DNA of 64,000 bases from Oceanospirillum sp048265165 (GCF_048265165.1 NZ_JBLXCD010000002.1:186001-250000); one strand, 5' to 3'; positions 18,057 to 27,282 are shown, numbered from the stretch's first letter. The notes: a model not told the origin generated them from the letters alone. Numbers and translations are program-made.

Positions 18057-18072
18057 GATAATTACAATATAT
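18057..18072 (-). promoter_or_regulatory. Candidate LysR-regulator site between CoA-transferase and LysR genes
   Basis: GATAATTACAATATAT matches the element upstream of gcdH at 15 of 16 positions. It starts 94 bp from the CoA-transferase ATG, exactly as the gcdH copy does from its ATG. It also lies 40 bp before the LysR start, the normal place for an autoregulated LysR site. Confidence 0.6.
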
Positions 18073-18111
18073 AGTAGGTATAGTTTTGATAACTAACATG
18101 AATGGTGGGTC

Positions 18112-19071
18112 ATGGATATTAAGCGCCTGAAGTATTTCTGCGCACTGGCACAGATAGGCAACTTTACTCACACAGCAACTTATCTTGGTATTGCCCAGCC
18201 GGCATTGAGCATGGCGATCAAGAAACTGGAAGAAGAGGTTGACCTGAAACTGGTCAACCGAGCTGAACGTAAGATGGCGCTAACCTCTGACGGCAAGGTG
18301 TTGCTGCGTCACGCTCAAAAAATTCTTGATGCAGTAGGCGACGCGGAGCTGGAACTACAGGAGCTGAAAGGCTGTGAAACCGGCACTATTCAGTTTGGTG
18401 CATCCAGCATGCTCAGCTCCTACTATCTACCGGAAATACTGGCCCAATTTAAGCGTCAGTACCCAAGAGTCCGAATCAATCTGGTGGAAGCCGGTACCGC
18501 ATCCCTGCAGCAGATGCTGCTGGAAGGTGAACTGGATATCGCACTGGTACGGCTGGATCGGCCCCACGAACAGATCCGCAGCGTAGAACTGTTCCATGAG
18601 GAGATCGTTGCCTGCGTACCTGATGACCATCCACTAGCTAACCATGCCACGATTACATTGGACACGTTCTGTCGGGAACCACTGATTCTGTTTCGGGAGG
18701 GCTACTTTCTTCGGGAAGCGGTCAGTAAATACTCCAAACAACAACATATCAAGCTGGATATCCGCTTTGAAACGAACCTGATTGAGCTACTGAAATCTAT
18801 GGTAAGTAACGGGGTCGGTATCAGTACAGTACTGTCCGGTATTATTCGGCCGGAGGACAACCTGAGGGCGATCCCGTTTGATTCAAGAATCCCGCTGAAT
18901 ATCGGACTTGGCTGGAAGCGAAATCACTACCTTTCCAAAGCAAGCCGTGCTTTTGTTGATTTTATGCAGGAGCACCTGACTGAAAATCTGGTCAGTAAAT
19001 CCAGCAACACAACAACAGCAGCCAAGCCTGTTCCTCATATCCTGCCACTCCCCATCAGGGAAGAGCCCTGA
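18112..19071 (+). CDS. LysR-family regulator, probable glutarate-catabolism activator (GcdR-like)
   Basis: 319 residues. The N-terminal helix-turn-helix (MDIKRLKYFCALAQIGNFTH, AQPALSMAIKKLEEE) covers about 1-62; a periplasmic-binding-protein-like effector domain follows (GTIQFGASSMLSSYYLP onwards). Divergent from the CoA-transferase, with the shared element in between. In Pseudomonas the LysR regulator GcdR activates gcdH and its CoA-transferase in response to glutarate, so the same role is likely. Its last 17 bp overlap the end of the convergent diguanylate cyclase gene. Confidence 0.9.
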   Translation: MDIKRLKYFCALAQIGNFTHTATYLGIAQPALSMAIKKLEEEVDLKLVNRAERKMALTSDGKVLLRHAQKILDAVGDAELELQELKGCETGTIQFGASSMLSSYYLPEILAQFKRQYPRVRINLVEAGTASLQQMLLEGELDIALVRLDRPHEQIRSVELFHEEIVACVPDDHPLANHATITLDTFCREPLILFREGYFLREAVSKYSKQQHIKLDIRFETNLIELLKSMVSNGVGISTVLSGIIRPEDNLRAIPFDSRIPLNIGLGWKRNHYLSKASRAFVDFMQEHLTENLVSKSSNTTTAAKPVPHILPLPIREEP

Positions 19072-21010
19072 CAGGCGCTAGCCGATGTAGCGCAGGCGCG
19101 CAGTTCCGACCCTGTGCTTTACTGCGATACATAGCAACATCTGCATTTTTGATCAGTTGCTTGGCATCAATGCCATCATCGGGATAAAGTGTCAGGCCAA
19201 TACTGGCAGAGATATTCAGGGTTACACCATGGATGACAACAGGCTCAATGACTGCCTGCAAAACTTTATCAGCTACCCACTCTGCAGCCTCATAACCTGC
19301 AATGTCCGGCAGGATGATATTAAATTCATCCCCCCCAATCCTGGCGATAACATCACTCTCACGAAGAGTTCTCTGCAAACGGACAGCAATCTCTTTCAGC
19401 AGCTCATCTCCCACCTCATGGCCGTGGTCATCGTTCACCGACTTGAAATAATCCAGATCCAGATACATCAGAGCCAGAGACTGTTGCTGCCGTTGCGCTT
19501 GTTTCAGTGCAATATCCAGCCGATCCTTGAACAGACGCCGGTTGGCTAACCCTGTCAGTGCATCATAGAAGGCCAGTCGCTCCATACGCTCCTGCTCGTG
19601 TTTAAGAGCGGTAATATCTTCACTAACATAGACCAGATGAGTAATAACATTATCATCGTTACGAATCGGTGCCACAGAACTCATCACCCAAAACGCTTTC
19701 CCCTTGTAATCTTTAAATCTGCGCTCTCCATGCCAGACATCACCGGCCTGAACAGTGTCACGGATATTATTCTGTAGCTCCGGCTCCTCATCATCAGATA
19801 TCAGTAATCCCACAAACTGACCTTTCAACTGAGCCTCATCATAGCCTGTGGCCTCAATAAGGCTGTGATTAACATAATCAATCTGCTGATCACTATCCGT
19901 TATCATGACAAAGCTGGCTGAGTGCTCCACCGCCTGCGAAAGCTGAGACAGCTGCTCACTCATTTTAGCGGCTTCAATCGCAATAGCTCCCAGATGAGCA
20001 TTAACCATCATAAGTTCCATCTGATCACGGGTTGGCTCAGAAGGCGATGAGTAATAGATAGCAAATGTGCCCAGCACCTTTCCCAAGCGGTTCTTAATCG
20101 GCATCGACCAACAGGCAGCCAGCCCCGCCCGGGAGGCAAGATCAGCAAAACCAGCCCAGTAAGGATGCTTTCGGATATCTCTGACAATAACAGGGCGGCC
20201 TGTGTAAGCCGCCGTACCGCATGAACCTGCACCTTCACCTATCGACAGGCCACTCACCGCCTTATTATAGAAACCTGGTAAGCTAGGCGCAGCACCCAGC
20301 TGAAGTGTATTGCTAAGCTCGTCAACCAGCAAAACAGAGCAGTAAATCCCCGGATAAAGCGTTTCAGTAAAGGTTACCAGCTCAGAAAAAATATCTGGTA
20401 AGGGAGACCCTTCCGCCAGTTTTTCCAACACCGTATTGCGATGCGTATCGATCTGCCGCATGCGGTTATCCGACGTTATATCCTCACTGATTGTCAGTAC
20501 CCCACCAAAGCGGTCACAACAGCCAAGTAAGGGGAGCCTCAACGTTTCAATTAAATGAGATTCACCACTCTTTCCTGTCAGCCAGCGCGACTGTGAGTGT
20601 CGGGCGTTAGATAAGCGAACCTGCTCATCCTGCTGCTCCATTGAGAGATAGGTCTCTTTATCCGTAAAAAGATCCCGTGCACATTTGCCTATCACCTCAT
20701 TCCGGGAAAGCCCCAAAAAATCCAGATAACTTTGATTGCACTCAATGTAACAGCCGTGCTGATCCTTAGCTGCAATAAGTAACGGCAGATGGTCTATCAG
20801 GTTTCGTAGTATCTGGTGGCTTTCCGACAGGCACTGATACTCATCTTCTTTCAGTCTAAGCCGAATATGGTTTTTCTGTTTCAATTGATTAAAGCGCCAT
20901 AGTTGAACAGTCAACACAACGCATAAAATACTGGTCAGTACCAGCCCGCCAAGCAGAAGGCTGTTACCCCCAAGTGTTCCGGATGAAGCGATAAAGCCTG
21001 AGATATTCAA
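19055..21010 (-). CDS. Membrane-anchored PAS-GAF-PAS-GGDEF diguanylate cyclase
   Basis: 651 residues. One N-terminal membrane segment (about 18-37) is followed by a PAS domain (about 65-190), a GAF domain (about 200-345, GSCGTAAYTGRPVIVRDI), a second PAS (about 355-475) and a GGDEF domain. The active-site motif GGDEF is at about 559-563 and an inhibitory RxxD site (RESD) lies five residues before it, so it should make c-di-GMP and be feedback-inhibited. No EAL domain. Its C-terminus overlaps the LysR gene tail-to-tail. Stimulus unknown. Confidence 0.92.
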   Translation of the reverse strand: MNISGFIASSGTLGGNSLLLGGLVLTSILCVVLTVQLWRFNQLKQKNHIRLRLKEDEYQCLSESHQILRNLIDHLPLLIAAKDQHGCYIECNQSYLDFLGLSRNEVIGKCARDLFTDKETYLSMEQQDEQVRLSNARHSQSRWLTGKSGESHLIETLRLPLLGCCDRFGGVLTISEDITSDNRMRQIDTHRNTVLEKLAEGSPLPDIFSELVTFTETLYPGIYCSVLLVDELSNTLQLGAAPSLPGFYNKAVSGLSIGEGAGSCGTAAYTGRPVIVRDIRKHPYWAGFADLASRAGLAACWSMPIKNRLGKVLGTFAIYYSSPSEPTRDQMELMMVNAHLGAIAIEAAKMSEQLSQLSQAVEHSASFVMITDSDQQIDYVNHSLIEATGYDEAQLKGQFVGLLISDDEEPELQNNIRDTVQAGDVWHGERRFKDYKGKAFWVMSSVAPIRNDDNVITHLVYVSEDITALKHEQERMERLAFYDALTGLANRRLFKDRLDIALKQAQRQQQSLALMYLDLDYFKSVNDDHGHEVGDELLKEIAVRLQRTLRESDVIARIGGDEFNIILPDIAGYEAAEWVADKVLQAVIEPVVIHGVTLNISASIGLTLYPDDGIDAKQLIKNADVAMYRSKAQGRNCAPALHRLAPVRALP

Positions 21011-21317
21011 TGGTGTTATCTCTATATTTGGGAGCCGGTGACTGACTCGTTAAAGACCGATAGAAAAATCGCCATGCCCCTGCGGGTAAGAAGCAATTAC
21101 CACGATCTATTCTTACTAATTATATATTAGTAATGTTTTCCCGGTCTGTGATGTCAATCTAAGAAAACGAACCGGATAATCTAAAGTACCACCACCCATA
21201 GCAGCCACGGCCGCGACCGATTCACGTTCAGATACAAGATAGCTCAGCACAACAGGAATAGATGGTCTACCCTTTGTATCAGGTACGGTGATTTGCACGC
21301 ATCCGCAGGAGGTCTTT

Positions 21318-21917
21318 ATGTTTCAACACCTATTTGGGGTGATCTATCACCCAAAAGCCCAGTGGGAAGAAATTCGTGAAGAGAAGTACACTTGGGTTGA
21401 CTGTTATAAAAACGATCTGGTTTGGCTGGCAGCCATTCCTCCGCTGTGTATGTTCATTGGCGCCACTCAGATGGGCTGGAGCGTCGGGGGTGGTGAATAT
21501 ATAAAAATGACGCTTGCCAGCGCATTACCCATATCCGTCGCCTTCTACTTTGCTCTGCTGACCGGCGTTTATGTGATGGCTAAATCTGTGCATTGGATGG
21601 AGCAAACCTATGGTGCCGATGCCGGTTTTGACCGCTGCATGGTGCTGACCACTTATACCTCAACCCCCTTATTTATAGCGGGTTTTGCAGGGCTCTGGCC
21701 CGCTCTTTGGTTTGTGGTATTTGCAGGACTTCTCGCCATGACGTATACCATTTATTTACTCTATAACGGCGTCGAGACTGTAATGGATATCCCTGAAGAA
21801 CAGGCGTTCATGTTCGGAACATCAATCCTGACCGTTGGTCTTGTGGTATTAGTGGGCATGATCGTAACCAGCACTGTACTCTGGGGTATGGGTATGATGC
21901 CTGTATTTACCCAGTAA
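21318..21917 (+). CDS. Yip1-family inner membrane protein
   Basis: About 199 residues with five predicted membrane segments and a short cytoplasmic N-terminus (MFQHLFGVIYHPKAQWEEI), the classic bacterial Yip1 start. ATG 21318 has AGGAGG 5 nt upstream, which excludes the earlier in-frame ATG at 21288. The function of bacterial Yip1 proteins is not established. Upstream, 21011-21317 holds the divergent promoters of this gene and the diguanylate cyclase and an AT-rich patch near 21115; I see no RNA gene there. Confidence 0.88.
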   Translation: MFQHLFGVIYHPKAQWEEIREEKYTWVDCYKNDLVWLAAIPPLCMFIGATQMGWSVGGGEYIKMTLASALPISVAFYFALLTGVYVMAKSVHWMEQTYGADAGFDRCMVLTTYTSTPLFIAGFAGLWPALWFVVFAGLLAMTYTIYLLYNGVETVMDIPEEQAFMFGTSILTVGLVVLVGMIVTSTVLWGMGMMPVFTQ

Positions 21918-22098
21918 CAGAAAGTCCGCCCTCCCCTTTATTCCCTGAACACCCCACACCCCGTCACATGGATGTGACTTCCTAATTTCGGACTCTGTTT
22001 TTTTATGTTCCCTGCTAATCCTTTCATGACCTTTGCGAATGAATTACCTACAATTCACCCTGACCGTATCAATAGCCTCTGCTCGTACCGGAATTCGC

Positions 22099-23055
22099 AT
22101 GACCCGAAAGAAACAAAGCATGACTTCGAAGAATTCACCTCTGCCCTACCGGGACGGAGTACCGCCAAGCTACCTGATTTTACCCTGTGATGAAGAGCAC
22201 CCTAAAGGTCGCTGGCCAAACCTGTTGAGTTTCCTGCAACACCGCTTTCCTCATATAGATCCCGAACTGCTGCGCCAGCGTTTAGCAAAAGGCGACCTGA
22301 TGAACAACAACGGGGAACCTCTGACGGAAGATGCTGAGTTTATTGCCGGGATGAAAATATGGTACTACCGCGAAGTACCGGATGAACGGCCAGTGCCTTT
22401 TCAGGAAGATATTATTTATGAAGATGACCTGATCGTCATTGCTGACAAACCGCACTGGCTATCAACCATCCCCTCGGGACGCCATTTGAAAGAAACCCTG
22501 TTGATTCGCCTGAGAAACAGACTGCAACTTCCTGATCTGGTTCCGGCTCATCGACTGGACCGGGAAACCGCAGGCCTGGTGCTTCTCTGTAAGCAACCGC
22601 AACACAGAGGTGCATATCAGACGATGTTCCAACAGCGGCAAGTCAAAAAAACTTATCGCGCTGTAGCGGGTATCAACCCAGAACTGAAGCTGCCACGGAT
22701 TCACCGGAGTCTGATGGTGAAAGGGGATTACTTTTTCACCATGAAAGAAGAAAAAGGCGAGCCTAACAGTGAAACAGCCATCACACTGCTTACCAGACAA
22801 GGTGATAGAGCACTCTACGAAATGAAGCCACATACCGGACGCCAGCATCAGCTGAGGCTACACTTGTCAGCAATGGATATCGGTATCGAGAACGATCCTT
22901 GGTATCCCAACGTTCAGCCGGAAGCAGATCACGATGATTTCAACACTCCACTTCAGTTACTCGCTTATACGTTAGAATTTACTGACCCAGTTACCGGCGA
23001 AAATCGCTTTTTTAAAAGCAATCTCCAACTGACGATTCCACACCCGGCAACCTGA
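22099..23055 (+). CDS. RluA-family pseudouridine synthase
   Basis: About 318 residues from ATG 22099 (other in-frame starts are at 22033 and 22120; the exact one is uncertain since none has a strong ribosome site). The N-terminal S4-like region is weak; the catalytic domain has VPAHRLDRETAGLVLL with the catalytic Asp in HRLDRET, and KTYRAVAG, then LYEMKPHTGRQHQLRLHL. It isomerises specific uridines in rRNA or tRNA. The target base cannot be read from sequence. It stands alone, 74 bp before the YqfO-type gene. Confidence 0.9.
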   Translation: MTRKKQSMTSKNSPLPYRDGVPPSYLILPCDEEHPKGRWPNLLSFLQHRFPHIDPELLRQRLAKGDLMNNNGEPLTEDAEFIAGMKIWYYREVPDERPVPFQEDIIYEDDLIVIADKPHWLSTIPSGRHLKETLLIRLRNRLQLPDLVPAHRLDRETAGLVLLCKQPQHRGAYQTMFQQRQVKKTYRAVAGINPELKLPRIHRSLMVKGDYFFTMKEEKGEPNSETAITLLTRQGDRALYEMKPHTGRQHQLRLHLSAMDIGIENDPWYPNVQPEADHDDFNTPLQLLAYTLEFTDPVTGENRFFKSNLQLTIPHPAT

Positions 23056-23129
23056 TCGCTTGTTTCTAGCCGTTAGAATAAACCGTTCATTACGCAGCAA
23101 AAGTATCTGATTAAAACAAGGAGAGTCTT

Positions 23130-23441
23130 ATGTACAAGCTCGCTTTTTTCGTTCCGGAATCTCATCTTGAACCAGTTAAAAATGCAGTTTTTGAAACCGG
23201 TGCCGGCCGTATTGGTCACTACGAGCATTGCTGCTGGCAAGTGAAAGGACAAGGGCAGTTCCGGCCGCTGGCAGGCAGTCACCCCCATATAGGAGCACAA
23301 GGTCAACTGGAAACAGTGGAGGAGTATCGGGTAGAGCTGGTGTGCGAAGACAAACTGATCAGGCAAGCAGTGGCTGCGATGAAACTGGCGCATCCATACG
23401 AAGAGCCCGCCTATGATGTCATCCATCTTGAAGAGCTATAA
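23130..23441 (+). CDS. Small YqfO/NIF3-insert-like protein
   Basis: 103 residues matching the stand-alone form of the domain inserted in NIF3/YqfO proteins: MYKLAFFVPESHLEPVKNAV at the start, GAGRIGHYEHC, FRPLAGSHPHIG, and KLAHPYEEPAYDV at the end. The fold is related to CutA/PII; the function is not known. A good ribosome site (AAGGAGAG) precedes the ATG. A terminator at 23470-23496 follows and is shared with the convergent Nudix gene. Confidence 0.9.
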   Translation: MYKLAFFVPESHLEPVKNAVFETGAGRIGHYEHCCWQVKGQGQFRPLAGSHPHIGAQGQLETVEEYRVELVCEDKLIRQAVAAMKLAHPYEEPAYDVIHLEEL

Positions 23442-23469
23442 GACAGCTCAGAGAACAGGCTGAGCAAAG

Positions 23470-23496
23470 AAAAGCCAGTCATCAACTGGCTTTTTC
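23470..23496. terminator. Bidirectional terminator between the YqfO-type gene and the Nudix gene
   Basis: AAAAGCCAGT pairs with ACTGGCTTTT around a 5-nt loop, with five T residues on the plus strand. It overlaps the last codons of the minus-strand Nudix gene, so the two transcripts end inside each other. Confidence 0.82.
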
Positions 23497-24060
23497 GGCC
23501 TCTATCGCAGCATAAAAGCGGTCTCGGTCTTCCTGGCTGACATCGCATTGATGCATAGGAAACTGGCCCTTTTTACGGTCTTCAAAATAGAGACGTAAGG
23601 TTTTTTCAATGGTCGGAAATGCCAGCTCTCCCCAAGGAATCTCTTCCTCTGCAAACAGCTCAACCTCAAGACTTTCCGGCCCGGCGCCGTACTCAGGTTT
23701 TGGCATATCCGCCAGAAACATCATATAAACCTGGCTGATCACGGTTGTGTCGATTAATACATAAAGATGGCTGATATCCACCTTCGCCTGAGCTTCTTCC
23801 CAGGTCTCACGGGCAGCCGCTTCAACCGTAGTTTCTTCGTTTTCCATAAAGCCCGCAGGAAGTGTCCAATAGCCTATACGCGGCTCAATGGCGCGCTTAC
23901 AGAGCAAAACTTTATCACCATAAACCGGAACAGTACCCGCTACTATCTTAGGGTTGTGATAATGAATCGTATGGCAGGCATCGCAGATATGGCGGGGACG
24001 GTTATCATCATCCGGTATGCCGATCCGAACTTTCTCACCGCATTCACTACAAAAATTCAT
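23482..24060 (-). CDS. Nudix hydrolase with N-terminal zinc ribbon
   Basis: 192 residues. A four-cysteine ribbon (CSEC, then CDACH, about 4-30) is followed by a Nudix box beginning PAGFMENEETTVEAAARETWEE. This matches the NudC-like or ADP-ribose/NADH-pyrophosphatase-related group, though it lacks NudC's full length; substrate uncertain. It stands alone and is divergent from the NudL-type gene 204 bp away. Confidence 0.88.
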   Translation of the reverse strand: MNFCSECGEKVRIGIPDDDNRPRHICDACHTIHYHNPKIVAGTVPVYGDKVLLCKRAIEPRIGYWTLPAGFMENEETTVEAAARETWEEAQAKVDISHLYVLIDTTVISQVYMMFLADMPKPEYGAGPESLEVELFAEEEIPWGELAFPTIEKTLRLYFEDRKKGQFPMHQCDVSQEDRDRFYAAIEAEKAS

Positions 24061-24264
24061 CCTAAAAACGGTCCTTTATCCGGGGGCTCCCGCTCTTTAA
24101 CGAGGCCTCAATTATCAGGCTGATGTCATCAGAGGGCACAGGCCTCTGACGCACTAGTTCACAGAATACGGCAGAAATTACAAATTGACTAGCGTCAAAC
24201 TTTTCCCTGTGGCAGGTTTCTCCTTTACTATAAACAGTCTCCCAGATAACAGAGATTAAGCGTT

Positions 24265-24969
24265 GTGACTGCTGAACGATCCGACCATCCGACTCATCAC
24301 GAAAAAAGCACGCTTACCGGACAAGGTAATGATTACCTGGCACGTCTTCGTGAAAAGCTCGTCCACTTTGAGCCTTCCCGCATCAAGGGATCTCATCCTG
24401 ATGCGGCAGTACTTATCGCCCTAACCGATGACCCCTTTGAGCCGGAGATTATTCTGACCCGCCGGGCCTCTCATCTGTCCAGCCATTCAGGCCAGGTAGC
24501 GTTTCCCGGAGGAATGCGGGATAAGACAGATCGCAACCTGAAGCATACCGCGCTACGTGAAAGTGAAGAAGAAGTCGCTATGCCGCCCGAATGTGTGGAG
24601 ATCATCGGCAAGTTAAATCAGGTGGTGTCACATATGGGAGTCCGCGTCACACCTTGGGTTGGTATTGTCCCTGCAAATATAGAGCTGACCGCCAATGAAG
24701 ATGAGTTAGATGCTATTTTCCGTGTCCCTCTGAGCTTCTTTCTAAAGGATGAGCGCCACCATACCGACGTGATTCCTGTAGAAAAGCGCGCTATCTACGT
24801 GCCTTGTTATCATTTTGACGAATTTGTTATCTGGGGACTTTCTGCCATGATGCTGGTGGATCTTCTGGATACTGGTATTGGGGCTGATATATCCCTGACT
24901 AAAGCGCCGGAGCCCGGTAGCCCACTACGCCACCTTGAGCCCAGCAAGCATCGACGGGTGAGCGAGTAA
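24265..24969 (+). CDS. CoA pyrophosphatase-like Nudix hydrolase (NudL/YeaB family)
   Basis: 234 residues from a GTG start. The family-specific segment LTRRASHLSSHSGQVAFPGG precedes a Nudix box with ALRESEEEVAM, the pattern of enzymes that cleave CoA to phosphopantetheine and 3',5'-ADP. About 40 residues longer than E. coli NudL at the two ends. Followed 51 bp later by the gamma-carbonic anhydrase gene on the same strand, possibly one transcript. Confidence 0.9.
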   Translation: MTAERSDHPTHHEKSTLTGQGNDYLARLREKLVHFEPSRIKGSHPDAAVLIALTDDPFEPEIILTRRASHLSSHSGQVAFPGGMRDKTDRNLKHTALRESEEEVAMPPECVEIIGKLNQVVSHMGVRVTPWVGIVPANIELTANEDELDAIFRVPLSFFLKDERHHTDVIPVEKRAIYVPCYHFDEFVIWGLSAMMLVDLLDTGIGADISLTKAPEPGSPLRHLEPSKHRRVSE

Positions 24970-25020
24970 ACGGCCAGAAGAACAAAAAATAAAAAACACA
25001 AAAATAAAAAGGAGCCAATC

Positions 25021-25551
25021 GTGATTTATGACCTAGGAGATAAACGTACCGAATTCGCCTCTGCAGAGCACTTTGTCGCCCCCAGTGCAGATCTGATCGG
25101 TGATATCAGAATAGAACACCAGGCCAGTGTGTGGTTTAACGTCACTGTTCGGGCAGATAACGACAGAATTACCATCGGTGAACAGTCTAACGTACAGGAC
25201 GGGTCAGTCCTGCATGTTGATAACAAGATGCCACTAACACTGGGCAAAGGGGTTACAATTGGCCATAAAGTAATGCTACATGGCTGCGACATTGGTGATT
25301 ACAGTCTGGTGGGTATGAATGCGGTCGTTTTAAATGGTGCGAAAGTTGGTAAATACTGCATAATTGGCGCAGGTGCTGTCGTCAAAGAAGGCATGGAGAT
25401 CCCGGATGGATCTCTGGTGGTTGGTGCTCCGGCGGTGATTAAGCGCCAGATTACAGAGTCACAGTACGCCATGCTGGAGGCCAGTGCTCAACACTATGTG
25501 GATAATGCCGCACTTTATCGGGAACAGCTTAAGCCCAGATCCGGCCATTAG
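25021..25551 (+). CDS. Gamma-carbonic anhydrase-like protein (YrdA/CaiE family)
   Basis: 176 residues from GTG 25021, which has AAAGGAG just upstream. The protein is a left-handed beta-helix of hexapeptide repeats (IGDIRIEHQASVWFNVTVRA onward) with the zinc-ligand histidines seen in GSVLHVD and IGHKVMLHGCDIG. Family members are trimeric and may hydrate carbon dioxide or act as acyl-carrying enzymes; activity here is unproven. Likely cotranscribed with the NudL-type gene. Confidence 0.92.
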   Translation: MIYDLGDKRTEFASAEHFVAPSADLIGDIRIEHQASVWFNVTVRADNDRITIGEQSNVQDGSVLHVDNKMPLTLGKGVTIGHKVMLHGCDIGDYSLVGMNAVVLNGAKVGKYCIIGAGAVVKEGMEIPDGSLVVGAPAVIKRQITESQYAMLEASAQHYVDNAALYREQLKPRSGH

Positions 25552-25669
25552 GCTGGTATAGGTCTGGCTTCATAAACAGCCCTAAAAGCAGTTCGCTTTT
25601 GCTATAGTGGCACTTGCCAGAGGTCTCTTCGGCCTGGCAGACAACAGATGATTTCTATTGGAGTTTTTT

Positions 25670-25906
25670 GTGAATCATAAAGAATCTCTGTCTCAGGCCA
25701 TACAACCTAAGGCAAATGAAACCAAGGCGACGCCATCACCTTGCGTCAGCCTTTGTGCGCTCAATGATGAAGGTTTTTGCATAGGTTGTTATCGTGATGG
25801 TAATGAAATCCGTCTTTGGAATACCTACAGTGATAACCAGAAGCGCCAGGTATTAAATAGCTGCCAGCGTCGGGCCAGTCTTGACCAGGCATTTATCACC
25901 TTGTAA
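25670..25906 (+). CDS. DUF1289 small cysteine protein
   Basis: About 78 residues. The core PSPCVSLCALNDEGFCIGCY and the downstream W and SCQRR are the DUF1289 signature, with four cysteines that may bind metal. GTG 25670 is chosen because GGAG lies about 6 nt upstream; an in-frame TTG at 25658 overlaps that site and is unlikely. A TATAGT near 25600 may be its -10 box. Function unknown. Confidence 0.88.
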   Translation: MNHKESLSQAIQPKANETKATPSPCVSLCALNDEGFCIGCYRDGNEIRLWNTYSDNQKRQVLNSCQRRASLDQAFITL

Positions 25907-26082
25907 GCGACATTCAGCTCTACCCGGTTGTGAAGAATCGTGCCTACCCTACTAAAAATAATCATCTTCACATCCGGTTTTCGGCACAAGCTATCAGCCC
26001 CGATCTCTCATTTCGTATTTTCTCTTTTGTTGCCACCGGGAACCTCTTCCGGTTTGGCAGAACCACCTAAAGGATCTGATTT

Positions 26083-27282
26083 ATGACCCGTATCGGCACT
26101 TCGCCCTCTATTGGAACCCCACTCAGCCCTACCGCCACCCGTGTTCTGATGTGCGGTTCAGGTGAATTGGGCAAAGAAGTCGTCATTGAACTTCAACGCC
26201 TTGGCTGCGAAGTGATCGCTGTTGATCGCTACAAGAATGCACCAGCCATGCAGGTTGCACACCGCAGCCATGTAATCTCTATGCTGGATGGCGACGCTCT
26301 GCGCCAAGTGATTGAGCTGGAGCAGCCTCATCTGATCGTGCCGGAAATTGAAGCCATCGCCACCGATACGCTGGCCGAGCTGGAAAAAGAAGGTTTCAAC
26401 GTGGTGCCAACTGCCCGTGCCACCCAGCTGACCATGAACCGTGAAGGCATACGCCGCCTGGCGGCTGAAGAGCTTCAGCTTAGCACCTCTCCCTACAAGT
26501 TTGCCGGCACCAAAGAAGAGTATCTGACGGCAATTAAAGAGGTCGGTATTCCCTGCGTGGTGAAACCCATCATGTCCAGTTCCGGTAAAGGCCAAAGCCT
26601 TGTGCGCTCTGAGGCGGATGTCGAGCACGCCTGGGGTTACGCTCAGGAAGGTGGTCGTGCTGGTGCCGGTAAAGTGATCGTGGAAGGTTTTGTCGATTTT
26701 GATTACGAGATCACCCTGCTGACCATTCGTCATGAAGGTGGCACCTCCTTTTGTGCACCAATCGGTCATCGTCAGGAGAAAGGCGATTACCGTGAATCCT
26801 GGCAGCCGCAGGCAATGTCTGAGGTTGCTCTGGCGGAATCCCAACGCATCGGCAAAGCGATCACAGATGCTCTGGGCGGTCGTGGCCTGTTTGGTGTTGA
26901 GCTGTTTGTTAAAGGCGATAACGTTTACTTCAGCGAAGTATCCCCTCGTCCCCATGACACCGGCATGGTCACCCTAATCTCCCAGGATCTGTCGGAATTT
27001 GCCCTGCATGCCCGCGCCATTCTGGGCCTGCCGATCCCCTCGACCCGTCAGTTTGGCCCCGCAGCCTCAGCGGTTATTCTGGTGGAAGGAAACTCAGAGC
27101 AGGCAAGCTTTGGCAATCTGGGTGCCGCATTAGCTGAGCCTGACACTCAGCTGCGCCTGTTCGGTAAGCCAGAGGTCAAAGGCGAACGCCGTATGGGCGT
27201 TGCTCTGGCACTGGAAAATAGCATCGACGCCGCAGTAGAAAAAGCCAAGCGTGCCGCTGCTGCGGTTACCGTTGAGCTGTAA
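26083..27282 (+). CDS. purT: Formate-dependent phosphoribosylglycinamide formyltransferase PurT
   Basis: 399 residues. ATP-grasp enzyme: N-terminal nucleotide fold (VLMCGSGELGKEVVIE), central VVKPIMSSSGKGQS loop, and C-terminal SEVSPRPHDTGMVTL. It uses formate and ATP to make formyl-GAR in purine synthesis, a folate-independent alternative to PurN. Length and motifs are normal. It is monocistronic; 176 bp precede it and 179 bp separate it from trpS. Confidence 0.97.
   Translation: MTRIGTSPSIGTPLSPTATRVLMCGSGELGKEVVIELQRLGCEVIAVDRYKNAPAMQVAHRSHVISMLDGDALRQVIELEQPHLIVPEIEAIATDTLAELEKEGFNVVPTARATQLTMNREGIRRLAAEELQLSTSPYKFAGTKEEYLTAIKEVGIPCVVKPIMSSSGKGQSLVRSEADVEHAWGYAQEGGRAGAGKVIVEGFVDFDYEITLLTIRHEGGTSFCAPIGHRQEKGDYRESWQPQAMSEVALAESQRIGKAITDALGGRGLFGVELFVKGDNVYFSEVSPRPHDTGMVTLISQDLSEFALHARAILGLPIPSTRQFGPAASAVILVEGNSEQASFGNLGAALAEPDTQLRLFGKPEVKGERRMGVALALENSIDAAVEKAKRAAAAVTVEL

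Noticed and set aside
21116..21298. 60-codon minus-strand frame starting with GTG, overlapping the Yip1 promoter region
   Set aside because: No ribosome site and no recognised motif. It covers the promoter region of the Yip1 gene. The codon use looks somewhat gene-like, so a decayed fragment is possible, but not supported.
21961..21990. GTCACAT/ATGTGAC repeat after the Yip1 gene
   Set aside because: Only a 2-nt loop and no T-run; not convincing as a terminator or operator.
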